Shown one piece after another: positions 39,891 through 52,134 of a stretch of DNA of 64,000 nt (the stretch's first letter is position 1; each line of letters starts with the position of its first letter). The notes beneath the pieces are model-generated. The model worked only from the letters and a program-made list of their open reading frames with translations. It was not told the origin of the DNA and made no database searches. The position numbers and the translations under genes were made by a program. The DNA comes from Chamaelirium japonicum. Its lineage: Eukaryota > Streptophyta > Magnoliopsida > Liliales > Melanthiaceae. The DNA lies in the NCBI GenBank assembly GCA_947650365.1, contig OX393551.1, positions 59,991,173-60,055,172 on the forward strand, in the 5' to 3' direction.

Positions 39891-41274
39891 GCCTATTAAT
39901 ACTGGGTATTAATAGGGTCCTTTTAGAAACCACTTGCCAAGGTAGAGCGGGTTCTATGGAACCGTCATGCGCCTTGCCAAGCTTTTCTAAAAAGTACTAA
40001 TTACCTAAAGTACATCTAATGAAGAAAATAACATCTTATGCACATGAAATATGTAAGAAAACACAAGATATGAGTACATTGTAAAGTCTGTTACAATTAA
40101 GGACAATTTTATCCTTATTTGTAAAACAGATATTGCATATTCGTCCCTTAAGGGCTAAGCAGTTAAATACATAAACAATATATATGAAATAGCAAAATCT
40201 GACCGTACTGATGCTTCCGGAACGATTCGGATACCCAAGATCCATATATGGATCGAACAATTTGGCTATAGATCAGTCTTACAAAAGAGTATTCAAATGA
40301 ACGGTGTATATCAAAACGGGCAATCAAATATATGTGAGTACATATAAGAATGGACGGGTCAGATCTGTAAAATACAGTCGGGTCGGGTCTGCTGTATAGC
40401 AGTCGGGTCTGCTTATACAGAAGTCGGGTCGGGTCTGTACCAAATACAGTCGGGTAGGGTCTATATAAATCACATATCGGGTCAGGCCTGCACTGTTATA
40501 TTAAACAGTCGGGTCGGGCCTGTGCAAACACAGTTGAGTCGGGTCTGAGTTTGTGGCTCGGGTCAGGTATGAATGAGATTGGGTTTTAAAACCCAAAATC
40601 CAACAGGAGTACTGTTTATCTTCTCCAAAACAAAAACACAGGAAACCCTAAAACGGGCCGGTCCAGGCGCGCTCGTCGGCGCCGCTCGCGCGTCACCCGC
40701 AACCGCTCGCGGAAGCAGATTGTCGCCGCTCGCACGTGGGCGCTGCTCGCTGTCGCGCCCGCCGTTGACGCGCGTGAGCGCAGCCGTCATAGTTGCCTCC
40801 CCCGGTCGTACGGCCGCTCGTGCGTGCTCCGCTACAGGCGTTGCTACTTGCTCGCCGGATTTTACGCGCAGTCCTTCGAAACTCGTGCACGGGCCCGTCG
40901 GTCTCACGACTAGTCGTGCGGTGCTGGCCGCCGGTCATGAGATCACCGGACCTAGTGTGAGCGGTTGGTGCAACTGAGCAGTAGAGCGTACCTGTCTCGT
41001 CGTGCCGGTCTCGGATGGATCGAGTCCACGTGATCGGAGCCGGAGTTGGAGTCGGGGTCGGGGTGGACGAGAGCCGGAGCGTACGGGAGCCGGAGCCGGA
41101 GTTGAGGAGGGTGAGAGCCGGAGCCGAGTGAGGGATCTCTTCTCTCTCTCTTCTCTCTTCTCTACGTCTTCTCTTCCTCTCTCTCTGTGATCTCTTCTCT
41201 CTCTTCGATCTCTCTCCTCTCTCTGTCGATGGGGTTTGCCGGGTTGGGGCCGCAGGACGAGATCTGGAGCCGGG
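39891..41274 (-). other. 5' leader of the copia element
   Basis: 40360-40560 contains irregular repeats of CGGGTCGGGTCTG. 40640-41270 is GC-rich (CGCTCGCGCG...) and ends in a TCTCTCTTC pyrimidine tract on the plus strand. No protein domain was recognised in any frame. Confidence 0.6.
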
Positions 41275-41286
41275 TCGTGCTGATAA
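41275..41286 (-). other. Candidate primer-binding site of the copia element
   Basis: The minus strand reads TTATCAGCACGA two bases after the 5' LTR. It is not the usual full initiator-Met site. The matching tRNA was not determined. Confidence 0.5.
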
Positions 41287-41288
41287 CG

Positions 41289-41441
41289 TGTTGCGAAAAG
41301 CGTATTGTATTATTCATTTACCCCCCTATATATAGGCATAATTGGAGGTTGGGATAGAGACGGGGAAATCTCCTATCCCATGAATCTAGGGGTATTTATC
41401 CGGTGGGCATCCATATCCGATGCAACCACCGTTTCATAACA
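41289..41441 (-). repeat. 5' LTR of the 153-bp-LTR copia element
   Basis: Same sequence as 34194-34346 except one base (GATGCAACC in place of GATGCCACC). Confidence 0.9.
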
Positions 41442-41636
41442 TTAGAGTAATACTATTCAGCCCGAAGGTTTGTCCTGAATTCGACGGCTCGAAGGATGTG
41501 AGAGCGTGCAAATGATGGCTGAAAACCCACTAGCGATTTTAAAATCTTTAACAGCGCCAGTTGCACGCTGGCACGTCCTTCGGGCCACCGAATTCGAGAC
41601 AAACCTTCGAGCTAAATAGTATTACTCCAATAATTA

Positions 41637-41863
41637 GGGCTTTTTTTTTTGGGGGGGGGGGGGGAGTTTGACATAAGTCGTTTTGAGAGATGTTTTTTAG
41701 TTGCAGCACACACTAATCTTGAAATATAGCTCAAGTCCCTTCAAACGAATGTATACTCTTTCTGAAGACAAATGTATACTTGTAGGGACCTTAGCTAATA
41801 TTGCAAAATAGTTAAGGACCTAATTTGTTCTTAATTTGAGACAAACATTCATGTGTTGAAATA
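41637..41863. other. Spacer, nothing recognised
   Basis: T-run and G-run (41641-41664) then ordinary AT-rich sequence. It may be the displaced original upstream region of the macro-domain gene. Confidence 0.35.
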
Positions 41864-42053
41864 TTGCGCCAAACCATCACACAACTGGTTAGCCCACCAG
41901 ACATGGTTCCTTAGGGTTTAGGACCGTTTTATCCTAAGCAAAAACACGGCTTAGTGCACCAGTGTCTACTCACTGATCTGTGCACCATTTTGGTTTTGTT
42001 CGGCCATAGACATTGTGTCTAGTGATGACCATGGTGAAGACTCCCCATGCACC
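41864..42053 (-). repeat. Older Angela-like LTR, left part
   Basis: CACACAACTGGTTAGCCCACC...CACCAGTGTCTACTCACTGA aligns with 43550-43660 inside the younger LTR, with clear divergence. It is interrupted at 42053 by the younger element and resumes after 51898. Confidence 0.75.
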
Positions 42054-44010
42054 TGTTGGATTTGGATTCGCTAATCAGAGTCGCAGCGGAAGCAAAAGAA
42101 AGATCCGAAGATCATACGGTGTATGTTTCATTACAATTAATTCTACAAAACAATCTACATGCAAATCTATGATCTTAGCATATGTGCGGACACCCTAGAG
42201 GCATACTACGATCTACGGAAAACATGCATACATCTAGTTAGGTGTTTAGAATCATCATACCTTATGGATCTATGATCCGGAGATGACGGAACGATGAAGA
42301 ACCGCACTTGAATCGCAAGGGAAACTGTCGGATAGCACCTTGTCCTTTGTGAATTGAAGAATCCTCGAAATCCCTTCTCTGAGTGCAAGGATTACGAGCC
42401 GACGGAGGAATCCGTTGCGAAGACGATGGCGAGCCGCGAGGTTTCCTCCTTCTCTTTCTCTCTTCTTCCTTCTTCTTCCTTCCTCTTTCTTCTCCCTTCT
42501 TCTTCCTCTCTTTTCCTTGGTCGAAACCACAAAGGAGGAGGCTTGGGAGGGGTCGGATTTTTGGAGGAGAGGGGGAAAACCATAGGGTCAGCCCTCCCTC
42601 TCCCTATTCTACTTATAGGGCCGGTCTCCCATGGCTTCAAGGAATCTAGGGCCAGCCCTAATAGGATTAGGATAGAGGGGGGTCGGTTTTTAGGGATTTT
42701 CAGTGTCTATCGTGAAGCCTGGACGAAAACATCCTTCACGAAAAGTGGAAAACTGAAAGAGAGACTGAGTGAGGTGCGCTACTCGGAATCGAGTTCCGTC
42801 AGCGCCTATGAGCTCCTGGAATTATTCCGCTCATTCTAAGATCCATATTCAATATGTTATGAGCTATATTTCAGTATTTACCAAAATACCCCTACGGCCT
42901 GTAACATATGTGAATTAGGTTCTTAGGCTCCGGGCTTGCGCTCCATCGTGCTACTTCGCATCCAACATATCCAACTAGGTCGGGGAACAATTCCTATACG
43001 CAATGATAGGGTGGAACCTTCATGGTTCGGGATCTCTAGCTCCAACCGGATCCCTGATTAACTGTTCCGGTGACACACCGAAAGTTCCGTTAATCAGCCC
43101 TAATCCGATTAACCCGCGTAGCCACCCAGAGTGCGATACGAGTTGAACTCTAGTGATCCTAAACTTATGTTACTCCCTCGTAACCCTGTTCTCTACTATA
43201 CTCCGATAATCCTCAGTCCCTCCTATTACTAGTGCCATGATACGACTCGGGCGGTGGGGAGCACCGTCAGATCCCGATCGATCATCTGACTAGGGTTTGA
43301 TGACTTGTCATCTATAACACCACACACCTTCTGGTGCTATGCCTAGCATCTGGAACATCGTTAGTCATACTGACAACCACCAGGCCTGGGTTAATTGTGT
43401 GGACAGATTGACTCATCAAAATGCACCCATCCATCACTGGACGTCGGATAACCTATAGGGATTACATGTCACTCAAGCGCCAGCCGGGTAACCCAATGCA
43501 CCGTGGTATTGGACTATGGAAGGTCTACACACGTTGGCACATCAAAGCACCACACAACTGGTTGGCCCAGTGAACATAGTCCCTCAGGGTTAAGGATATA
43601 TTATCTATAGTAGTAAGACGATTTATGCACCAGTGTCTGAATCACTGAACTGTGCACCGTCTTGGTTCCTGTTCAACACGATCATCGTGCTTGGTCAGGT
43701 GAATGGGAATCCCATATTCACGTGGTGGAGACTTCACCATATCCTCTACCTGCCAACAACTTGTTCTCGGTGAAGCGACCGACATCACCTAAGCTGTGAA
43801 CTAGTTCTAGGTCTACACAGAACTGGTCCACTAGGTCTCCCAAGCATAGATCCTCCATGCGCCTCAGTGGCCTACTGTGTTCCCTAGGGTCCTTTTATTA
43901 TATGAGTATTATCATACACCAGAGTAGTATTCTAATTAAAGCAATAACCAAAGTCATCTTTATTAATGTTAATATAGAAAATCCACGCTAAGGACACACG
44001 AGCTACAACA
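42054..44010 (-). repeat. 3' LTR of the Angela-like element
   Basis: 1,957 bp, same length as the partner. Contains a (TTC)-rich block 42450-42520 and the GAAACTTTCGG-type words shared with the decayed LTR at 3510-5946. Confidence 0.92.
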
Positions 44011-44070
44011 ATCTCCCACTTGGCCTAGCGAGGAACAACAGTCTTAACTCCCATCGCATCCACGTGCTTC

Positions 44071-44511
44071 TCAAAAAGCCTTGGTCGGTAACGCCTTTGT
44101 GAAAGGGTCCGCCATGTTATATGCAGACGCCACCTGAGTCACTGTAACCTCCCCTCGATTCTGCAAGTCCTGGATAATATAGTATTTTCGCTTGATATGC
44201 TTGCTCTTCTGGTGATATCTTGGCTCCTTGGATTGTGCTACCGCTCCACTATTGTCACAGTAAAGGACAATAGGATCTTGAGCTCCCGGTAAGCATCCTA
44301 AGTCCTTGAGGAACTTCTTGAGCCACACCGCCTCCTTTGCTGCTTCGCACGCCACAACGTACTCAACCTTTGTCGTCGAATCCGTGATGCATCCCTGCTT
44401 CACACTCCTCCAACTAATAGCTCCTCCTTCTAATGAAAACACAAACCCTGACGTCGATTTCCTATATTCCGGATCTGACGCAAAGTCAGAATCCGTATAT
44501 CCAATCGACAT
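44071..44511 (-). pseudogene. RNase H region of the Angela-like pol
   Basis: Open frame with YTDSDFASDPEYRKSTSGF, then GGAISWRSVKQG, YCDNSGAVAQSKEPRYHQKS and NMADPFTKALP. The classic copia motif reads TDSTTKVEYVV where TxSTxEAEY is usual. It is separated from RT by stops at 44512-44840. Confidence 0.88.
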
Positions 44512-44844
44512 CAGTTCCTATGAAGAGTAAACTAACTCATAATCTCTCATCCTACGGAGATACTTGAGTATACTTTTCACAGCAGTCCAGTGCCCTAGAC
44601 CCGGATTTGACTGATACCTGCCCATCATGTCTAATGTATAGCATATATCTGGTCACGTGCACTACATAGCATACATCAGACTCCCTACAGCCGAAGCATA
44701 AGGTATCTTCTGCATCTCTGCCCTCTCCTCAATAGTCTTAGGACCCTGATCCTTGGACAATTTCATTCTATGTCTGAATGGAACCAGTCCCTTCTTGGAG
44801 TTATGCATACTGAATCTGACCAAGATAGTATCTATGTAGGCTGA

Positions 44845-45679
44845 CTATGACAGCGAGAGAGTCTTGTTCTGGTGATCTCGAGTTACCTTGATCCCCAGAA
44901 CATAACTCGTTTCACCCAGGTCTTTCATGTCAAATTGAGAGGATAACCACACCTTCACTGTAGACAACGTTCCAATATCGTTTCCAATGAGCAGGATATC
45001 GTCTACGTAAAGCACTAGAAAAACTACTGCAGTCTTATCGCTTCTTTTATAAACACATGGTTCATCCATGTTCTGCTCAAATCCATAAGACTGGATAGCC
45101 TGATCAAAACGTATGTTCCAACTTCTGGATGCTTGCTTCAGTCCATAAATGGACCTTTGCAACTTGCACACCAGACTTTCCTGACCTTTTGCGACAAAAG
45201 CCTGGAGGCTGAGACATGTAGATGTCTTCTTCCGAATCCCCGTTGAGGAATGCGGTCTTGACGTCCATTTGCCAGATCTCCCAATCATAATGGGCTGCAA
45301 TGGACAAAAGGATCCGGATAGACTTAAGCATAGCCACTGGCGAAAAGGTTTCGTCATAGTCGATCCCTTCTCGCTGGGTATAACCCTTAGCGACTAGTCT
45401 AGCTTTGTAAGTCTCAACGGTACCATCCGGACCTCTTTTCCTTTTGTACACCCACTTACACCGAACAGGTTTAATGTTGTGAGGCGGTGTTACAAGTGTC
45501 CAGACCGAGTTTTGGGACATCGATGTCAGTTCTGCCTCCATGACTTCCTGCCATGCTGCATGGTCAGAAGATACCATCGCTTTGTCATAGTTCAAAGGAT
45601 CATCCTCCTGAAACTCTGGGTCCACCATAAAGGCTTCGCGATCTAATGTATCTATCAGGAGTACTTGTGGTCCTCCCAC
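44845..45679 (-). pseudogene. Reverse transcriptase region of the Angela-like pol
   Basis: Two overlapping frames. The first has [40 protein letters not shown] and [12 protein letters not shown]. The second has [16 protein letters not shown], then LYVDDILLIGND near 45000, then FDMKDLG. A one-base slip after [12 protein letters not shown] (about 45170-45230) separates them. A stop follows at 44845. Confidence 0.88.
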
Positions 45680-47246
45680 TACGACGAGCCTGTGGTGGTT
45701 CCCTAGGAGTCGATTCTACAGTATCGTTTATCTTAGTGGTATCGGGTCCTACTATATTTTCTGTCTGTGTACTCCCATCAGTACTAAGCAATTCTTCAAG
45801 AACTACTTTATTGGTGGGCTTATGGTCTATTAAATAATCCTGCTCCAGGAATACGGCGTTCGTCGAGACGACAACCTTTCTATCCTCAGGATCATAAAAT
45901 AAACCCCCCTTTGTCCCTTTTGGATACCCAACGAACAGACATACCTTAGTTTTTGACTCCATCTTATCTCGCTTGTCCTTCCGCACATGTGCTGGACAAC
46001 CCCAAATCCTAAAGTGTTGTAGGCTAGGCTTTCGTTTCAACCACAGCTCCCAAGGAGTTAGAGGTACTGACTTTGATGGAACAAAATTCAAAGTATATGC
46101 TGCCATCTCTAGGGCATATCCCCAAAAACTAGGTGGCAATGTTGCATAACTCATCATAGTCCGAACCATATCTAACAAAGTTTGGTTTCTCCTCTCAGAT
46201 ACATCGTTTTGTTGTGGTGTCCCTAGTGCAGTCAACTGGGATACGATCCCATGCTCACGCAGGTACCCAATAAATTTATCCGATAGGTATTCGCCTCCTC
46301 GATCCAATCGAAGAGACTTGATATTTTTACCCGTCTGCTTTTCTACTTCAGCTCTGAACTTTTTGAACTTATCAAAGGATTCAGACTTCCGCCGTATTAG
46401 ATATATGTATCCAAACATCGAGTGATCATCCGTGAAGGTGATAAAATACTCGAAGCCTCCTATGGCACGGACACTTATGGGCCCACATACATCAGTGTGT
46501 ACCAACTCTAATACCTCCTTAGATCTGCTACCTTTGGCTTGAAAAGATCTTTTAGTCATCTTACCTTCTAGGCAAGACTCACACGTCGGTAGGCTTTCTG
46601 AAACATCTGGATTTAAGGGTCCTACCTTAACCAATCTGTGAATCCTGTCTGAGGCTATGTGTCCAAGCCTTAGATGCCAAAGGAGTGTTGAATTATCTGA
46701 GAGATTTTTTCTTTTTGATGAATTAACCACACAAGCTTCAGTTATGTTATCCTGCTTATGATTGGAGTTAATTACATAGAGACCATTCTGTGTCTTTTCT
46801 TTACAAATAAAGGAACCATTCAATTTAATTGACACACCAGAAGCATCAAATAAAACTGAAAAACCTTCATTATTCAATAAGGAAATAAAAATTAAGTTTC
46901 GTCTCAAGGACGGTACATAAAGTATGTCTCTAAATAATAAACTTCTTCCATCAAGGAACTGCAAGACGATATCTCCAACTGCTTCAGCCTCTGCCACGGC
47001 CTCAGTTCCCATACTTAGGATCATCTCCCCATCACCCAGTTTTCTTGTCTCCTTGAACCTCTGCAAATTATTGCAAGCATGCTTAGTGGAATCAGAATCC
47101 ATAATACATGAAACTAGAGAACAACTGGATGCTACAAGGAATTCCACTATATGGATTTGAGATATACCTGTCTCAGCCTTCTTGGGAGCCACGCCCTTCC
47201 AGTGTCCCTTCTTGCCGCATCGAAAACATTTTCCTTTGGGCTTCAC
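45600..47246 (-). pseudogene. Zinc knuckle, protease and integrase of the Angela-like element
   Basis: 548 open codons. CFRCGKKGHWKG is the end of gag. The protease has IMDSDSTKHACN in place of the usual DSGxxxH. A pre-integrase LLWHLRLGHIASDR and CESCLEGKMTKR follow. The integrase core has Asp in HTDVCGP, Asp in LRLDRGGEY and Glu in NDVSERRNQT, then FVGYPKGTKGG. The altered protease motif may be inactivating. The frame overlaps the RT frame with a shift at its 3' end. Confidence 0.88.
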
Positions 47247-47400
47247 CGGACCATTCCTGCTTAGGAACCTACAACTGCACCTGGCCCATCTTCACGGGCT
47301 TCTTAGACTTTCTTTTCTGAAACTTGCCTTTGGCTTTCAGAGAAAAATTCCGCTCCACGTTTAGGGATTGGGCTCCTGCCTTTATCCCATCCTCTGTCGC

Positions 47401-47991
47401 CTAGAGCGTCGCTAGGAGCTCTGCGTTAGACATCTCCAACCGGTTAAGGTTAAAGTTGGTAACGAAGCTCTCAAACGCTCCTGACAGAGATGCGAGAAAA
47501 ATATCGGTCTGGATCTCCGTATCCAAGATGACATCGAAGGAACCAAGCTCGTTCACATAGCCAAACAATTTCAGCATATAATCCCGAACTAAAGTCCCCT
47601 CTGCCATCTTCGTGGATACCAATTTCTTGATGGTCAGGTAACGAGTTACCCGACTACGACCCTCAAATATTTTCTTTAGGTAGAGCATCATGTATGAAGC
47701 AAAGGCCATGTCTTCGACTTGCTTTTGAAGGACGGTCTGCAAGGATGCCACTATGTAGCACTTGCACATATCATCAGCATCTAGCCAGTCTTTTCATTCC
47801 TTCAACTGGGCCTTAGTTGCACTTGGTCCCGGCATGGCCGGTTGAGGGGTACTTAGGGCAATTGTGTGTTTGCCAACCCTTAAGACGAGCATCAGGTTAC
47901 GCTTCCAGTCCTCGTAGTTTGGTCCCGTAAGTTTGTTATCATTAAGTATGGAGGCAATGGGGTCGATCTTGGTCATGATTTCTATAAACAA
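47401..47991 (-). pseudogene. Gag of the Angela-like element with one nonsense codon
   Basis: An ATG at 47991 opens MFIEIMTKIDPIASILND, then KLTGPNYEDWKRNL. A TGA at 47796-47794 interrupts, and the same frame continues with KDWLDADDMCKCYIVASL and FVTNFNLNRLEMSNAELL to a TAG near 47401. The stop replaces a position that is Trp in related gags, so a single substitution explains it. A further stop separates gag from the zinc-knuckle frame. Confidence 0.85.
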
Positions 47992-49922
47992 TGGTTCAAA
48001 GCAAAATTAGGGTTTACTACAATCTATTTCATGGAATTTAGAAATAGATAATGTTTACTCCAGCCGCTATGTCTTCACTACCTCAAGTGGAGACATCCAG
48101 GAATCTAAATTCCTTGGGCTCGAGCACTGAGACTATCGGCCCTGAATTGGAGACAGCATCTCGGTGAGAGCATGCAACTGCTTCTGCCAACGGGGTTTTT
48201 ACGACCCAGTCTTCATCAGAATTACCCATGGTAAACTGAAAGACCTCCCGGTCTCCTTCTGGCCAGCTTTATGTGACCCACGTGCGCAGCAACGGTGGCT
48301 TCACACAAGCTTTTGGATGCTTCCCACAAATCTAGGTGGTGTCGGCAGGGGGGTTCATAGGCTCCCGCGGTGCAGGAAAAAACCGTCACCCACTGCCACC
48401 GGCATCCTCCATGTCCCGTAGGAAACCACTAGGTGAACCAGCATGGAAGGAAACACAGCTCTCACCCGGTGGGAATATCGAATTGCGTACCTCCCACCCA
48501 GACCCTTAGCCGGTTGATTGTGGAGGCCAGGGGCTTCCCTTTAGAGGGAACCTCTTACATATCCCTTCTTTATGAGGTTTTATGCATATCTAGAAAGGTC
48601 ACGACCTCCTAGATTTAGACCCTGGTCTATCGTGCTCCCACTAGGATTACAAACCTTCCCGCAAAGCATTAGTATCCTCGGAAAATATCATAGTCCCTAC
48701 CTTGAATACTCAGCTTTCACCTTTCTCGCAAGGATCACATTACATAGATTCCAAGTATCCCGATACTTCACTAGTTTGCCCATAATCCTAAGATCTGGAG
48801 CCTAGCCTAAGGTCAACGTGGAAAGGACTCCCACTACGATGATGCCTCATTCACAATTTGATGCCTGATGTCATAATAGACCTCATCTCATTGTAGCTTT
48901 CGATGCTGGCCAAATAGGGACATCCGACAACCTCGGCCGGACCTCAACCTAATGGTGGCATAACCAAATCGTGATGAGTTCATACTACCATCAAACGTCA
49001 TCTAGGAACGGCTATCACACAGTGAAATCCTAACCTAACTTGGTCGCTAGGACCACGTGGGGAAAGGGCATCCCACTAGGGTTATCATACTTCTTATGGC
49101 GACATTAGTTAATTATCTCTAAACAAATCTAACACTGCGTCTATCTCGGTGCACAGTACTTGTCTACCTAAACTACCACGAGGGCGATTACCACCTTTCC
49201 TTTTAGCTAGCCACCGGATTCGCACGTGTTAGAACCATATAGAGACACCGATGAATCCATAAGCTTAGTACTAACCCTAAGCCTGATCTAGAGACAAACT
49301 CACAAGCAAGATAGATAATCACATTATCATCGGGGTTCTCTAAACACTAAGTAAAGAGAAACAACAGAAAAACATCCAAACTGAATCAAGTCCAGGGTCC
49401 GACCCCTGAACCTGAATAGCACAGCCAATATATCCTGCTCTTCCGTTCTGCACGATCTCTGATGACGATCCCCATCATCGCCAATGTGCACGCTTTCGTC
49501 GGGTCTTTGCACACCATGGTACCGTTTGCCCGAACCGTGGATGTAGCATCATCTCCTTCTTCCTGTGACCGAAAAAACTAACACGCTCCGAGCAAGTGCT
49601 CGTTCATATACAATTTTACTAGAAAGAAAAGAAAACAATCATAGAAACATGGCCAGGGAACCGAGGATGGTCAACCCCCACCCTCGCCCATCTAGAGCCT
49701 TAAAATCCACAAGCACAATAATAATCAATGCAAAAATAAATCCGGGGTCCGACCCCCGGAAGCATGCAATCACAGATTACTATTCAGCGCGGCACCTACA
49801 AAAAGACGATACATAGCACAATCCATATGCATGATCTACGCCGAACCTCGACGAAAACATATGCCATTATATATTCACATGATGTTTTCACGAATTCATG
49901 CATGAAAAACACACCAAAGCGT
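47992..49922 (-). other. Untranslated leader of the Angela-like element
   Basis: 1.9 kb between the primer site and gag. There is no conserved protein and only short open frames. The length is large for a leader. Part may derive from an additional insertion that I could not delimit. Confidence 0.55.
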
Positions 49923-49934
49923 GCTCTGATACCA
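49923..49934 (-). other. Primer-binding site (initiator-Met tRNA)
   Basis: Plus strand GCTCTGATACCA, two bases left of the 5' LTR; reverse complement TGGTATCAGAGC. Confidence 0.92.
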
Positions 49935-49936
49935 AT

Positions 49937-51893
49937 TGTTGGATTTGGATCCGCTAATCAGAGTCGCAACAGAAGCAAAAGAAAGATCCGAAGATCATAC
50001 AATATATGTTTCATTACAATTAATTCAATAAAACAATCTACATACAAATCTATGATCTTAGCATATGTGCGGACACCCTAGAGGCATACTACGATCTACG
50101 GAAGACATGCATGCATTTAGTTAAGTGTTTAGAATCATCATACCTTATGGATCTATGATCTGGAGATGACGGAACGATGAAGAACCGCACTTGAATCGCA
50201 AGGGAAACTGTCGGATAGCACCTTGTCCTTTGCGAATTGAAGAATCCTCGAAATCCCTTCTCTGAGTGCAAGGATTACGAGCCGACGGAGGAATCCGTTG
50301 TGAAGACGATGGCGAGCCACGAGGTTTCCTCCTTCTCTTTATCTCTTCTTACTTCTCCTTCCTTTCTCTTTCTTCTCCCTTCTTCTTCCTCTCTTTTCCT
50401 TGGCTGAAACCACAAAGGAGGAGGCTTGAGAGGGGTCGTATTTTTGGAGGAGAAGGGGAAAACCATAGGGCCGACCCTCCCTCTCCCTATTCTACTTATA
50501 GGGCCGGTCTCCCATGGCTTCAAGGAAGCTAGGGCCGGCCCTAATAGGATTAGGATAGAGGGGGGTCGGTTTTTAGGGATTTCCAGTGTCTATCGTGAAG
50601 CCTGGACGAAAACGCCCTTCACGAAAAGTGAAAAACTGAAAGAGAGACTGAGTGAGGTGCGCTACTCGGAATCGAGTTCCGTCAGCGCCTATGAGCTCCT
50701 GGAATTATTCCGCTCATTCTAAGATCCATATTCAATATGTTCTAAGTCATATTTTAGTATTTACCAAAATACCCCTATGGCCCGTAACACATGTGAATTA
50801 GGTTCTTAGGCTCCGGGCTTGCGCTCCATCGCGCTACTTCGCATCCAACGTATCCAAATAGGTCGGGGAACAATTCCTATACGCAACGACAGGGTGGAAC
50901 CTTCGGGGTTCGGGACCTCTAGCTCCAACCGGATCCCTGATTAACTGTTCCAGTAACACGCTGAAAGTTCCGTTAATCAGCCCTAATCCGATTAACCCGC
51001 GTAGCCACCTAGAGTGCGACACGAGTTGAACTCTAGTGATCCTAAACTTATGTTACTCTCTCGTAACCCTGTTCTCTACTATACTCCGATAATCCTTAGT
51101 CCCTTCTATTACTGGTGCCATGATACGACTCGGGCGGTGGGGAGCACCGTCAGATCTCGATCGATCATCTGACTAGGGTTTGATGACTTGTCATCTATAA
51201 CACCACACACCTTCCGGTGCTATGCCTAGCATCCGAAACATCGTCAGTCATTCTGACAACCACCAGGCCTGGGTTAATTGTGTGGACATATTGACTCATC
51301 AAAATACACACATCCATCACTGGATGTCGGATAACCTGTAGGAATTACATGTCACTCAAGCGCCAGTCGGGTAACCCAACGCACCGTGATATTGGACTAT
51401 GGAAGGTCCACACACGTTGGCACATCAAAACACCACATAACTGGTTGGCCCAGTGAACATTGTCCCTCAGGGTTAAGGACAGATTATCTATAGTAGTAAG
51501 ACGGTTTATGCACCAGTGTCTGAATCACTGAACTGTGCACCGTCTTGATTCCTGTTCAACACGATCATCGTGCTTGGTCAAGTGAATGGGAATCCCACGT
51601 TCCCATAGTGGAGACTTCACCACATCTTCTACCTGCCAACAGCTTGTTCTCGGTGAAACGACCGACATCACCTAAGCTGTGAACTAATTCTAGGTCTACA
51701 CAGAACTGGTCCACTGGGTTTCCCAAGCATGGATCCTCCATGCGCCTCAGTGGCCTACTGTGTTCCCTAGGGTCCTTTTATTATATGAGTATTATCATAC
51801 ACCAGAGTAGTATTCTAATTAAAGCAATAACCACAATCATCTTTATTAATGTTAATACAGAAAATCCACGCTAAGGATACACGAGCTACAACA
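49937..51893 (-). repeat. 5' LTR of the Angela-like element
   Basis: 1,957 bp, ending GAGCTACAACA before the TSD GCACC. Substitutions relative to the other LTR are spread along the length. Confidence 0.92.
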
Positions 51894-52134
51894 GCACCGT
51901 CATCCCCAACATCTTATCATGATGAGGCGACCAACCTAATCATAGCTGTGAACTGATTTAGGTTACATAGAACATATTCATTTAGTCTTCAACTTAGTGA
52001 ACTACTATGTAACCATGGCTCTCTGTTCTAATAAGAATATGTAATTGTATTACGTACCAACATGCATCTCATTGAATAACATTTATCCTTTATTATTAGA
52101 TCAAAACTCAAAGTTTTACAAGCTTAGAACACAC
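51894..52134 (-). repeat. Older Angela-like LTR, right part
   Basis: CATAGCTGTGAACTGATTTAGG, GAACTACTATGTAACC... aligns with 43790-43990 of the younger LTR (CTAAGCTGTGAACTAGTTC...). It continues the fragment at 41864-42053. Confidence 0.65.

Larger units (their letters stand above)
34194..41441 (-). mobile_element. Ty1/copia element with 153-bp LTRs (young, defective)
   Basis: LTRs at 34194-34346 and 41289-41441 (TGTTGCG...CATAACA) differ at one base that I can see. TSD TTAGA at 34189-34193 and 41442-41446. The minus strand carries 5' leader, gag remnant, a tandem-repeat spacer, a long protease-integrase-RT-RNase H frame and a 3' UTR. Gag has a large internal deletion and pol is interrupted by a MITE at 34961-35529, so it is not autonomous despite recent insertion. 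It lies directly upstream of the macro-domain gene in the same orientation. Copia lineage not assigned. Confidence 0.9.
34189..41628. mobile_element. hAT-like MITE split near its left end by a copia element
   Basis: TSD AATAATTA at 34181-34188 and 41629-41636. The MITE consists of its first five bases (34189-34193, TTAGA) and 41442-41628. The terminal sequence TTAGAGTAATACTATT is mirrored by AATAGTATTACTCC at the right end, with GAAGGTTTGTC/GACAAACCTTC subterminal arms. The copia element entered five bases inside the MITE, so its TSD (TTAGA) is MITE sequence. Confidence 0.8.
42054..51893 (-). mobile_element. Angela-like Ty1/copia element, nearly full length
   Basis: 9,840 bp with two 1,957-bp LTRs (42054-44010, 49937-51893; TGTTGG...CTACAACA) and TSD GCACC at 42049-42053 and 51894-51898. 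The initiator-Met primer site (reverse complement GCTCTGATACCA) is at 49923-49934, and the polypurine tract is at 44011-44035. Gag and pol are recognisable in order but broken by nonsense codons and frameshifts. LTRs show scattered substitutions, so it is older than the CRM element. It is inserted in an LTR of its own family. The long LTRs and gag (KLTGPNYEDWKRNL) suggest the Angela/Tork lineage. Confidence 0.9.
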
